In this document: in pieces, positions 8,612 through 17,326 of the stretch
How the letters are laid out: every line of letters begins with the position of its first letter
Position numbering within the stretch: position 1 is the first letter of the stretch
DNA from: an uncultured Lachnospiraceae bacterium
GTDB taxonomy: Bacteria > Bacillota > Clostridia > Lachnospirales > Lachnospiraceae
Length of the DNA: 64,000 bases
NCBI GenBank assembly: GCA_910587045.1
Contig: CAJULG010000001.1
Location: forward strand, 1 to 64,000
Direction of reading: 5' to 3'
Position numbers and translations under genes: made by a program
The notes under the pieces: model-generated
The model's database searches: none
Told to the model about the DNA's origin: nothing
Seen by the model: only the letters and a program-made list of their open reading frames with translations

Positions 8612-10687
8612 ATGAGGCACAGGAAATCAAACTGGAGATTATCGCTTGCGGGAATGATCGCAGGCGCTCTGCTTGTCATGAGTGGTGGCGCACTGATTCA
8701 TACATATGCATTAGAAGGGGAATGGAAGCAGAATGAACATGGCTACTGGTATGGTTATTCGGATGGTACCTATCCGCAGAATCAGTGGCTGCAGATTGAT
8801 GAGAAATGGTATTGGTTTGACGGAGATGGTTACGCAGCAAACGGATGGCTGCAGTTAAATAATAAATGGTATTACTTTGATGAAAGCTGTGCCATGCTGA
8901 CCGGCTTACAGGAGATTACCAATGCAGAGGGCGTCACCAATACATATTATCTGAATACAAATGGTGAAATGCTGACGGGCTGGCACCGTATCGGTGCGGA
9001 CTGGCATTATTTTGGTCTGAAAACAGGAGCCATGATGGGCGATAATGCCCATGAGAAGGGAACCCTGAAGGGGATTGATGTTTCCAAGTGGCAGGGGGAG
9101 ATTGACTGGAATGCAGTAAAGGAGTTTGGAATTGAATTTGCCTTTATCCGCCTGGGGCATGACGACCATGTACTGGATCCTTATTATATCAAGAATATAA
9201 AGGCGGCAGAAGCAGTGGGGATTCCGGCAGGCGTATACTTTTACAGTACCGCGACAACTGCAGCTGAATCCTTATCGGATGCACAGTTTGTGATCGATAA
9301 CCTTCAGGGATATAATATATCCTATCCGGTAGCCATTGATCTGGAGGATTCTTCCCAGAGCTCATCCATGTCCCGGGAACAGATCACTGCCATCGGCAAG
9401 GCGTTCTGTGACGAGATCCGGAAAGCAGGCTATACGCCAATGGTTTATTGTAATGAAAACTGGTACCGGAACTATGTGGACTTTAACAGCATGGGAGATG
9501 TGGAACGATGGATCGCAAGATACAGTGACAGTCACAATGAGAATCTGCCGAAGCATATCTGGCAGGCAGGAAGCACCACCCGCATTGCGGGCATCAATGG
9601 AAATGTAGATATTAATTTCGGATACAAGGATTATACGCAGGTGATCACGCCAAGAACTGCATCCGATCCGGGTTATGTTAAGAGTGCAGGCGTCTGGATC
9701 CAGGATCCACAGGGCTGGTGGTATTGTCATACCGATGGCAGTTATTCCAAAAACCAGTGGGAACTGATCGAAGGAACCTGGCATTGGTTTAATGAGGCAG
9801 GGTATGAAGCACCGGCAACCGGCTGGCAACTCCTGGAGAATGAATGGTATTATTATGATACAAATGGTTCGGCAGCAAATGGCTGGCGCATGGTGAATGG
9901 CAGCTGGTACTTTATGGCTGAGAATGGCAAGATGCTGACGGGCTGGCAGTTCATTAACGGTAAGTGGTATTATCTGGATGAAACCGGAAACGGAGCAATG
10001 AAAACCGGCTGGCTGACCCTGGACAATAACTGGTATTATCTGGATCCTTCTGATGGCGGCGCCATGGCAGAGGGCTGGAAGGTCATCAACGGCTCCTGGT
10101 ATTATCTGGATCCGCTCAATAAGGGCGTAATGCTGACGGGCTGGCAGTTTATTAATAACAACTGGTACTATCTGGGTGGAGCCGGAGACGGTTCCATGAA
10201 AACCGGCTGGCAGAAGGTCGGGGCAAACTGGTTTTATATGAATGGCAGCGGTGCCATGGCAGCAAACACGTATATCGGTTCCTATTATGTGAATGAGGAT
10301 GGTGTCTGGCTGCCCGGCGGTGCACCTGCCGGCTGGCTGAAGGACAATACCGGCTGGTGGTACCGGCATGGCAATGGCAGCTATACAGTGAATGGATGGG
10401 AACTGATCAATGGCACCTGGTATCATTTTGATGGCAGAGGCTATATGCAGACCGGCTGGCTGAATGACCGCGGTACCTGGTATTATCTGGAAGACAGTGG
10501 TGCGATGTTCAAGGGCTGGCTGAACGACAGTGGTACCTGGTACTATTTAACAGAAAGCGGTGCTATGGCGAAGGACTGGATTCAGATTGGCAATGACTGG
10601 TATTACCTGTATGACAGTGGTGCCATGGCAGAAAATGCATGGATTGGAGGCTGTTACGTCGATGGCTCCGGCAAATGGATAAAATGA
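8612..10687 (+). CDS. Secreted GH25 lysozyme with cell-wall-binding repeats
   Basis: This 691-residue exported muramidase should cleave peptidoglycan between N-acetylmuramic acid and N-acetylglucosamine. A signal peptide (about 1-34) precedes four or so wall-binding repeats of about 20 residues (pattern GWxxxxxxWYYF). The GH25 domain (about 154-350) begins GIDVSKWQG with Asp156 and has the DxE pair at Asp243 and Glu245. More than ten further repeats fill 365-691. Such repeats bind choline or other wall polymer and place the enzyme on the cell surface. AAAGGATGATAG precedes the ATG. A strong terminator follows. Likely roles are wall turnover, separation of daughter cells, or attack on neighbours. 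Confidence 0.93.
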   Translation: MRHRKSNWRLSLAGMIAGALLVMSGGALIHTYALEGEWKQNEHGYWYGYSDGTYPQNQWLQIDEKWYWFDGDGYAANGWLQLNNKWYYFDESCAMLTGLQEITNAEGVTNTYYLNTNGEMLTGWHRIGADWHYFGLKTGAMMGDNAHEKGTLKGIDVSKWQGEIDWNAVKEFGIEFAFIRLGHDDHVLDPYYIKNIKAAEAVGIPAGVYFYSTATTAAESLSDAQFVIDNLQGYNISYPVAIDLEDSSQSSSMSREQITAIGKAFCDEIRKAGYTPMVYCNENWYRNYVDFNSMGDVERWIARYSDSHNENLPKHIWQAGSTTRIAGINGNVDINFGYKDYTQVITPRTASDPGYVKSAGVWIQDPQGWWYCHTDGSYSKNQWELIEGTWHWFNEAGYEAPATGWQLLENEWYYYDTNGSAANGWRMVNGSWYFMAENGKMLTGWQFINGKWYYLDETGNGAMKTGWLTLDNNWYYLDPSDGGAMAEGWKVINGSWYYLDPLNKGVMLTGWQFINNNWYYLGGAGDGSMKTGWQKVGANWFYMNGSGAMAANTYIGSYYVNEDGVWLPGGAPAGWLKDNTGWWYRHGNGSYTVNGWELINGTWYHFDGRGYMQTGWLNDRGTWYYLEDSGAMFKGWLNDSGTWYYLTESGAMAKDWIQIGNDWYYLYDSGAMAENAWIGGCYVDGSGKWIK

Positions 10688-10707
10688 TCTGATACAAGTT
10701 CGATTGG

Positions 10708-10740
10708 ATTCACCCGGAAACATATTCCGGGTGAATTTTT
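10708..10740 (+). terminator. Rho-independent terminator
   Basis: A perfect 12-bp stem (10708-10719 with 10725-10736, arms ATTCACCCGGAA and its complement) with a five-base loop is followed directly by a run of T. It lies 20 bases after the GH25 gene. Confidence 0.9.
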
Positions 10741-10840
10741 ATGTCACAAAATTTAATTTAACAAAGATTGCAAAGACAAATTTAGAATTCAGCAGAGATG
10801 AAATGTAATATTTTTGAAAGAGATATCTGTCAGGTCTGTG

Positions 10841-10869
10841 TTTACAGAAATAACTGGAAGTGATATAAT
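10841..10869 (+). promoter_or_regulatory. Strong sigma-A-like promoter for the repeat protein
   Basis: TTTACA (10841-10846), exactly 17 bases, then TATAAT (10864-10869). Transcription would start near 10876, leaving a leader of about 45 bases that contains a short upstream frame. Confidence 0.75.
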
Positions 10870-10897
10870 TAAATTGCTTTAAGCATGGAGGAAAAAG

Positions 10898-10924
10898 ATG
10901 AAAAAGGAGGATTTTAGGCAATGA
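10898..10924 (+). CDS. Possible 8-codon leader peptide
   Basis: ATG 10898 is preceded by GGAGG (10888-10892) and encodes MKKEDFRQ. Its stop TGA (10922-10924) overlaps the ATG (10921) of the wall-binding protein. The GGAGG inside this frame (10906-10910) is the ribosome binding site of the main gene. Translating ribosomes would therefore end on the main start codon. Whether the peptide is made is not known; it may be a coincidence of two purine-rich sites. Confidence 0.35.
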   Translation: MKKEDFRQ

Positions 10925-12132
10925 AGAAAAAGAGTTTGCTTATTGCAGCACTGGCTGCAGCAGTTGTTGTTGCCAGTCCGGTTGCTGCAAATGTAGCAAA
11001 TGCTGAAGAGGCAGAAAGTACCGGAGTTTGGAAGCAGGATTCCAAGGGTTGGTGGTATGAATTCAATGACGGCACTTACGCAAAGGATGGTATCTATTCT
11101 TCTCAGGATAGCGATGCGAAGTATATGTTTGATGAAAGCGGCTATATGACGACCGGATGGTATTGGAAGACCGATAAGACTTATGGCGGCGGTGATTATT
11201 ACTATTCCAACAACAGTGGTGAACTTCAGAGCGGATGGCAGAAGATCAACGGTGCATGGTATTATCTGCACGAAGATTATTTCTATATGTATGGTGAAGG
11301 CAAGCATACCGTCAATGATACCAAGTACTGGTTCACTCCAAGCGGTGCAATGGTTGACGGCTGGTATAACTATGATCCGTCAAGTACATATGGTAACTGG
11401 GTATATTGTAATGCAGACGGTTCCGCTTATGACGGCTGGCTGAGCTACAATGGAGCATGGTATTACATGGAAGAGGGCGATACCTATCAGAATACTACAG
11501 TTGCCAAGTTCCAGAAGGCAGATGGCAGCACCTACTATGCAAAGTATGCAAAGACCAGTGATGATACCAAGCTTGAGACTTATTATCTGGGCAGAGATGG
11601 CAAGATGATCGATGGCTGGTATTATACAGAGTATGAGAACAAGGCAACCGGTTATAAGAGCAATGGCTGGAAGTATGGTGAAGTCGGCGTTGTTAAGAAG
11701 GGCTGGGTAAAGTCTGGCGGCAAGTGGTATTTCACCAGTGCAGAAGGTGATATGTATCGTGATTCTATCAACTTTGTTGGTGATTCCAAGGATGCACCAG
11801 CCTACCCAAGCAGCAGTGATTATCGTGGCGCTGACGGATATATTGACTGGGATGCCTATGAGGCAGCAGTTGCACAGTATCGTAAGGATTATGAGGAATT
11901 CTACAGAAAGAATACCTATATCTTCGATGCAAGCGGTGCAATGGTAACCGGATGGTATGCAAGCAAGGATACTTATGGTACAACCTGGTACTATGCAAAT
12001 GAAGACGGTACAGCTTATGAAGGCTGGGTAAAGAGCGGTAACAATTACTACTACATTGACCGTGGTGTTATGCTTACCAATACTCTGACTCCAGATGGAT
12101 ACTATGTAGATGCAAACGGTGTCTGGAGATAG
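10921..12132 (+). CDS. Secreted protein made of cell-wall-binding repeats
   Basis: This protein of 403 residues has a clean signal peptide (MKKKSLLIAALAAAVVVAS, cleavage after about residue 28, ANA-EE) and then only aromatic wall-binding repeats. The repeats are irregular in length, with patterns such as GWxxxNGAWYY and SGAMVTGWY. There is no catalytic domain. A charged segment at about 285-335 (repeated Tyr, Asp and Glu) interrupts the repeats. It probably coats the wall or masks polymer ends; this is inferred from architecture. Its strong promoter and perfect terminator suggest high expression. It neighbours the GH25 enzyme with similar repeats but is transcribed separately. Confidence 0.88.
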   Translation: MKKKSLLIAALAAAVVVASPVAANVANAEEAESTGVWKQDSKGWWYEFNDGTYAKDGIYSSQDSDAKYMFDESGYMTTGWYWKTDKTYGGGDYYYSNNSGELQSGWQKINGAWYYLHEDYFYMYGEGKHTVNDTKYWFTPSGAMVDGWYNYDPSSTYGNWVYCNADGSAYDGWLSYNGAWYYMEEGDTYQNTTVAKFQKADGSTYYAKYAKTSDDTKLETYYLGRDGKMIDGWYYTEYENKATGYKSNGWKYGEVGVVKKGWVKSGGKWYFTSAEGDMYRDSINFVGDSKDAPAYPSSSDYRGADGYIDWDAYEAAVAQYRKDYEEFYRKNTYIFDASGAMVTGWYASKDTYGTTWYYANEDGTAYEGWVKSGNNYYYIDRGVMLTNTLTPDGYYVDANGVWR

Positions 12133-12188
12133 TTCTATTTCGTATTATTTATAGCAAAATTTGTACAAATTAGAATGCTTAAAGTGTT

Positions 12189-12224
12189 CACCCCCGGAAC
12201 AACTCCTGTTCCGGGGGTGCTTTT
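12189..12224 (+). terminator. Rho-independent terminator
   Basis: CACCCCCGGAACA (12189-12201) pairs perfectly with 12207-12219 around a five-base loop, followed by C and TTTT. It ends the repeat-protein transcript just before the convergent minus-strand gene. Confidence 0.9.
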
Positions 12225-12238
12225 ATATTTTTATTCTG

Positions 12239-15200
12239 TTATTCTGCCGTCTGGCTGACTGCAGCTTCCAGCTGTGGCTGCCGGTGCCCCTGCTCGGTTG
12301 CGGTACTGAGTCGTTTCTGTGCAGTTGAGAGCATCAGTTTGATCCGGTTCAACTGATTGACCTCGGAGGCTCCCGGATCATAATCCACTGCTACAATATT
12401 CGCATCCGGAAATGCGGCACGCAGTTCTTTGATCACGCCTTTTCCTACGATATGGTTTGGCAGACAGCCGAATGGCTGACAGCAGACGATATTCGGCACA
12501 TCGGTCTTGATCAGTTCGATCATCTCTGCAGTAAGGAACCAGCCTTCACCGGTCTGATTTCCAAGAGAAACAATCGGTTTTGCATACTCCGCAAGTTCAT
12601 CAATGTGAGCGATGCTGTTAAAGTGCCTGCTTGCCGCTAATTCCTTTCGGGCAGTGGAACGGTACAGGTCTAAGAATTTGATCACCCAGTTGCTGATAGT
12701 AGCGGCCCGTTTGGTCTTACCCAGGAACTCATGCTTGTAATTTGCATTGTAGGCACAGTAGTCCAGGAATCCGGATAAATCCGGCATAACTGCTTCCGCA
12801 CCCTCTGCCTCTAACAGTTCTACGATCTTATTATTGGCGCATGGCTGGAATTTTACCAGGATCTCACCAACGATGCCAACTCTGGGTTTCTTAATATCAC
12901 GAATCGGGAGCCGGTCAAATTCCCGGATGATCCCCTTAATATTTTTCTTAAAGGAACGCATGCTGGCACCGTCTTCAATGGATTGAATACAGATTTTTTC
13001 CCACTTTTCATGCAGGGCGTTGGCAGACCCCGGTACTGCCTCATAAGGACGCATATGATACAGGCAGCGCATGAATACATCTCCGTAGATCACAGCCTGT
13101 ATGGAGGCACGGATCATGGTATAGTTAAATTTGAAGCCCGGATTGCTTTCCAGCCCACCCGCATTGATCGAAATGACCGGTACCTGTTCAAAACCTGCTT
13201 TTTCCAGTGCACGACGGATGAAACCGATATAGTTGGTGGCACGACAGCCACCGCCGGTCTGGGTGATCGCCAGTGCTGTATTATTTAGATCATACTTTCC
13301 GGACTGCAGCTCCTGGATCAACTGTCCGACTACCAGAATGGAAGGGTAGCAGGCATCGTTATTCACATACTTCAGGCCTACATCCACCGCTGATTTATCC
13401 GGATCCGGAAGTAAGGCAAAATTCACACCGCTTTTGCTGAAGGCAGGCATCAGCATACTGAAATGGATCGGTGACATATTCGGTGCCAGTACCGTATAAC
13501 GCTGCCCCTTCATTTCTTTGGTAAATATTTCACGTTCGTAGGCAGAAGATACCGGATGAGGTTCGATTCCCCGCTTGTTCCTTACCTTTACCGCACTGAT
13601 CAGGGAGCGGATCCGGATCCGGGCAGCACCCAGATTGCTGACCTCGTCAATCTTTAATACGGTATAGATCTTACCGGATCCGGAGAGTATATCATTCACA
13701 CAGTCTGTAGTGACCGCATCTAAGCCGCAGCCGAAGGAATTGAGCTGGATCAGCTCCAACTGTCGGCTGGTCTTTACATAGTTTGCAGCAGCATAGAGGC
13801 GGCTGTGATACATCCACTGATCGGACACGATCAACGGACGTTCCACCTTGCCTAAATGGGCAACCGAATCCTCGGTCAGGACTGCGATGCCATAAGAATT
13901 GATCAGCTCCGGCAGACCATGGTTGATCTCCGGATCAATATGATAGGGACGTCCGGCCAGGACGATGCCCATCCGATTGTTCTCTTCACAGAAACGGATG
14001 GCCGCCTCGCCCTGCTGCTGCAGATCCTGCTTTACGCGTTCATATTCTTCAAAACCGGCGTCTAAAGCCGCCTTGATTTCCTTTTTCTCAATCGTACAAT
14101 ATTTTGAAAATTCATTGTACAGACGGACCACTAATGCTTCCCGGTTATCCAGCGCCATAAACGGTCGGATGTAGGTAATATCATCGCGCTGAATCTCCTC
14201 CATATTATTCTTGATATTTTCCGCATAAGAGGTAACGATCGGACAGTTGTAGTGATTATAAGCATCCGGTGTCTCGTTTTGTTCATAGACGATACAAGGG
14301 TGGAAGATCATCTTAACATTGTTCTGGATCAGCCACATAACGTGTCCGTGTGACAGCTTTGCCGGATAACATTCAGATTCACTTGGTATGGATTCAATCC
14401 CCAGGGTATAAATATCCCGACTGGAAGGCGGAGAGAGAATGACCCGGAACCCCAGTCTGGTCAGGAAGGTAAACCAGAGCGGGTAATTCTCATACATATT
14501 CAGGATTCTCGGTATTCCGATCTCGCCACGAATCGCCGCTTCCTTTGAAAGCGGTTCATAGTCAAACAGACGATTAAATTTATATTCAAACAGATTTGGA
14601 ACATGATCCTTATTTTTCTTCTGCCCGATCCCGCGTTCGCAGCGGTTTCCGGTAATGAACTGCCGGCCGCCGGTAAAGCGGTTAATGGTAAGCAGACAGT
14701 TATTGGTACAGCCCTTGCAGCGGGACATAGAGGTCTCATAGTGCAGGGCATTGATCTCTTCGATGGAAAGCATGGTGCTGGCTGTTTTCCCGTCATAATT
14801 GTCCCGGGCGATCAGGGCAGCGCCAAAGGCACCCATGATACCGGAGATATCCGGACGGATGGCCTCTCTACCGGAAATCAGTTCAAAGCTGCGCAGGACA
14901 GCATCATTGTAGAAGGTTCCGCCCTGAACCACGACACGCTTCCCAAGGTCTTTGGGATCGGTCAGTTTAATGACCTTCAGCAATGCATTCTTAATGACAG
15001 AATAGGCAAGGCCGGCAGATATGTCGGAGACGTCAGCCCCTTCCTTCTGGGCCTGCTTTACCTTGGAATTCATAAATACGGTGCAACGGGATCCCAGATT
15101 GATCGGATGCTCCGCAAACAGGGCGATCTTAGCAAAGTCTTCAATCTTATAATTCATGGATTTGGCAAAGGTCTCAATGAAGGAACCGCAGCCGGAAGAG

Positions 15201-16543
15201 CAGGCTTCGTTTAACATAACGTTATCGACTGCCTGATTTTTGATCTTGATACACTTCATGTCCTGACCACCGATATCCAGGATACAGTCCACCTCCGGCT
15301 CAAAGAAGGCAGCGGCAGTATAATGGGCAATAGTTTCTACCTCTCCATCATCCAGCATCAGGGCAGACTTGATCAGGGCCTCTCCATAACCGGTCGAGCA
15401 TGCCCGGACGATCCTTGCATGCTCCGGCAGGATCCGGTATATCTCCTGGATGGCCTGAATACTGGTATTCAGAGGACTTCCATTATTGCTGCTATAGAAG
15501 GAATAGAGCAGTGTGCCATCTGTTCCCACCAGAGCAACCTTGGTTGTGGTAGAACCGGCATCAATTCCTAAGAAACAGTCTCCTTCATAGGCAGTCAGAT
15601 CACCCTTGTTCACCTGATAACGGTTGTGACTTTCACAGAAGGCATCGTATTCTGCCTGATCCTGAAACAGAGGATCCATACGGTCTACTTCCATTTCAAT
15701 CTGAATGTCACTATGAAGCCGTTCGTCTAATGCCTGCAGGGAGGTGTAGAAATCCGTCTCCTCTGCATTCAGGGCAGCGCCGATCGCGGCAAACAAATGA
15801 GAATTGTCCGGTGCGATGATCTGTTCCTCCGTTAAGTTCAGATTCCGTACAAAAGCCTTCTGTAATTCAGACTGAAAGTGAAGAGGACCGCCTAAAAAGG
15901 CAACATTTCCCCGGATCGGTTTGCCGCAGGCAAGCCCGCTGATGGTCTGATTTACAACAGCCTGATAGATGGAGGCAGCAAGATTTTCACGAGTCGCTCC
16001 TTCATTGATCAGCGGCTGAATATCGGTCTTTGCAAATACGCCGCAGCGTGCAGCAATCGGATATATAGTATCATAATTTTTGGCATACTCATTCAGGCCT
16101 GCCGCATCCGTCTGGAGCAGGGAGGCCATCTGGTCAATAAAGGAACCGGTACCGCCGGCGCAGACACCGTTCATCCGCTGTTCAATTCCGTTGGTGAGAT
16201 AGATGATCTTGGCATCCTCGCCGCCAAGCTCAATGGAAACATCCGTCTGAGGTGCATAGAACTGCAGTGCATCCGTAACGCAGACCACCTCCTGGGAGAA
16301 AGGAACCTCTAATATGCCGGCAATGGCGAGTCCGCCGGAGCCGGTAATGGTAGGCTGAAGCGTAAGGTCACCTAATTTTGCTCTTGCGTCCTCGACCAGA
16401 CGGGCAAGAGTACCCTTAATATCGGCAAAATGCCGTTGATAATCAGAAAATAATATATTATGTTCCTTATCTAATATCGCAACCTTAACAGTTGTAGAAC
16501 CAATATCAATACCAATCGTATAATTCATAGCTGTATGTGACAA
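12239..16543 (-). CDS. Giant 2-hydroxyacyl-CoA dehydratase activator-like protein
   Basis: The 1434 residues contain two ASKHA ATPase domains of the BadF/BcrA/HgdC type (about 1-275 and 325-585), each with the GIDIGSTT or GIDAGSTT phosphate loop. Each also has the cysteine loop that holds the shared Fe-S cluster in HgdC (CAGGTGSF and CSSGCGSFIE). A cysteine-rich segment follows (CKGCTNNC), then a DUF2229 region and a long C-terminal part related to the HgdB dehydratase subunit. Start TTG 16543 is chosen because AGGAGG lies ten bases upstream; the ATG at 16528 is too far from it. Such fused proteins are widespread in anaerobes and their substrate is unknown. No classical dehydratase genes are adjacent. 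Confidence 0.88.
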   Translation of the reverse strand: MSHTAMNYTIGIDIGSTTVKVAILDKEHNILFSDYQRHFADIKGTLARLVEDARAKLGDLTLQPTITGSGGLAIAGILEVPFSQEVVCVTDALQFYAPQTDVSIELGGEDAKIIYLTNGIEQRMNGVCAGGTGSFIDQMASLLQTDAAGLNEYAKNYDTIYPIAARCGVFAKTDIQPLINEGATRENLAASIYQAVVNQTISGLACGKPIRGNVAFLGGPLHFQSELQKAFVRNLNLTEEQIIAPDNSHLFAAIGAALNAEETDFYTSLQALDERLHSDIQIEMEVDRMDPLFQDQAEYDAFCESHNRYQVNKGDLTAYEGDCFLGIDAGSTTTKVALVGTDGTLLYSFYSSNNGSPLNTSIQAIQEIYRILPEHARIVRACSTGYGEALIKSALMLDDGEVETIAHYTAAAFFEPEVDCILDIGGQDMKCIKIKNQAVDNVMLNEACSSGCGSFIETFAKSMNYKIEDFAKIALFAEHPINLGSRCTVFMNSKVKQAQKEGADVSDISAGLAYSVIKNALLKVIKLTDPKDLGKRVVVQGGTFYNDAVLRSFELISGREAIRPDISGIMGAFGAALIARDNYDGKTASTMLSIEEINALHYETSMSRCKGCTNNCLLTINRFTGGRQFITGNRCERGIGQKKNKDHVPNLFEYKFNRLFDYEPLSKEAAIRGEIGIPRILNMYENYPLWFTFLTRLGFRVILSPPSSRDIYTLGIESIPSESECYPAKLSHGHVMWLIQNNVKMIFHPCIVYEQNETPDAYNHYNCPIVTSYAENIKNNMEEIQRDDITYIRPFMALDNREALVVRLYNEFSKYCTIEKKEIKAALDAGFEEYERVKQDLQQQGEAAIRFCEENNRMGIVLAGRPYHIDPEINHGLPELINSYGIAVLTEDSVAHLGKVERPLIVSDQWMYHSRLYAAANYVKTSRQLELIQLNSFGCGLDAVTTDCVNDILSGSGKIYTVLKIDEVSNLGAARIRIRSLISAVKVRNKRGIEPHPVSSAYEREIFTKEMKGQRYTVLAPNMSPIHFSMLMPAFSKSGVNFALLPDPDKSAVDVGLKYVNNDACYPSILVVGQLIQELQSGKYDLNNTALAITQTGGGCRATNYIGFIRRALEKAGFEQVPVISINAGGLESNPGFKFNYTMIRASIQAVIYGDVFMRCLYHMRPYEAVPGSANALHEKWEKICIQSIEDGASMRSFKKNIKGIIREFDRLPIRDIKKPRVGIVGEILVKFQPCANNKIVELLEAEGAEAVMPDLSGFLDYCAYNANYKHEFLGKTKRAATISNWVIKFLDLYRSTARKELAASRHFNSIAHIDELAEYAKPIVSLGNQTGEGWFLTAEMIELIKTDVPNIVCCQPFGCLPNHIVGKGVIKELRAAFPDANIVAVDYDPGASEVNQLNRIKLMLSTAQKRLSTATEQGHRQPQLEAAVSQTAE

Positions 16544-16592
16544 TATATGTCGTCCTCCTTCTATATTATAGGAAAAAATCAATACCTAGGTT

Positions 16593-16621
16593 ATTATAAG
16601 GGAATCTGTCGAAAAACACAA
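16593..16621 (-). promoter_or_regulatory. Promoter for the activator-like gene
   Basis: On the minus strand TTGTGT, 17 bases and TATAAT (plus-strand 16616-16621 and 16593-16598) lie about 50 bases before the TTG start. A second TATAAT closer to the gene lacks a -35 partner. Confidence 0.55.
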
Positions 16622-16727
16622 TATGCAAAACATGGCTGTGTCCTTACGTTTTTATGAAAAGAATGAAGAAAATATGTAATAAGTTTGAAAGGATTCCGGC
16701 AAAAAAGTTATCACGCGATCGTGTTGC

Positions 16728-17129
16728 ATGAATAAAATAATCAAAAAGACGAAAGGGCTTCTTCGGATGTATAGTAATTCTCAGAATTGCCGAGGCTTTG
16801 TTTATGTGGTACAGGAAGGGGATACCTTATATAAAATTGCCCGGAATTATGATCTGAAATTAATTGATGTATTGCGAAATAATCCCTATGTAAATGTATA
16901 TAATCTTCAGGTAGGAGATGAACTTTGCCTGCCGACCATGCCAAACTCTACGGTCCCGGGAGGGAGCAGTGAGCGGACCTATATTACCCAGGAGGGGGAT
17001 ACCCTGCAGGATATTCTGCGATTATTTGATACGGATTTCAACAGTCTGGCAGAATATAACGCCTCTTTACAGGAACTGCCGGTTCCGGCCGGATTTGTAC
17101 TGCGGTTTCCGGTGATGGCACCGCGATAG
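16728..17129 (+). CDS. Small protein with two LysM domains
   Basis: LysM domains bind N-acetylglucosamine polymers such as peptidoglycan, or occur in spore coat proteins. This protein has one at about residues 26-68 (YVVQEGDTLYKIARNYDLK, then NVYNLQVGDELCLP) and a second at about 84-128 (YITQEGDTLQDILRLFDT). There is no clear signal peptide, so a spore-associated or mother-cell role is possible; that is inference. The ATG at 16728 has no good ribosome site; ATG 16767, with AAAGGG nine bases before it, is a good alternative. The gene is divergent from the activator-like gene. Confidence 0.83.
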   Translation: MNKIIKKTKGLLRMYSNSQNCRGFVYVVQEGDTLYKIARNYDLKLIDVLRNNPYVNVYNLQVGDELCLPTMPNSTVPGGSSERTYITQEGDTLQDILRLFDTDFNSLAEYNASLQELPVPAGFVLRFPVMAPR

Positions 17130-17179
17130 AATAGATATGATTATGGTTTCTCTGCAAGCGTCACGGATTTAGAGGATGC

Positions 17180-17206
17180 CGGCGGTCTCAAGCATTTTGA
17201 CCGCCG
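17180..17206. other. GC-rich hairpin without T-tract
   Basis: CGGCGGTC (17180-17187) pairs perfectly with GACCGCCG (17199-17206). It lies after the LysM gene and may end its transcript, but no run of T follows. Confidence 0.4.
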
Positions 17207-17262
17207 CACCCTTAAGCTTCTTGTCTGTTGGAACGGATTATGCTATGATGAAATGCAAACTC

Positions 17263-17291
17263 TTGCGTTTGGAGATTGAATGGGATATAAT
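17263..17291 (+). promoter_or_regulatory. Promoter for the rhomboid-like gene run
   Basis: TTGCGT (17263-17268), 17 bases, TATAAT (17286-17291), 35 bases before the start codon. It probably drives the following genes up to 21699. Confidence 0.65.
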
Positions 17292-17326
17292 TGAAAAAGC
17301 TATGTATAAGAAAAGGATGATAAGAC

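Noticed and set aside
9362..10426. Minus-strand frame of 354 codons opposite the GH25 gene
   Set aside because: It is the mirror of the wall-binding repeats, rich in Ile, Pro and His, without start signals.
14603..15214. Plus-strand frame of 203 codons within the activator-like gene
   Set aside because: Antisense to conserved ASKHA motifs; no ribosome site.
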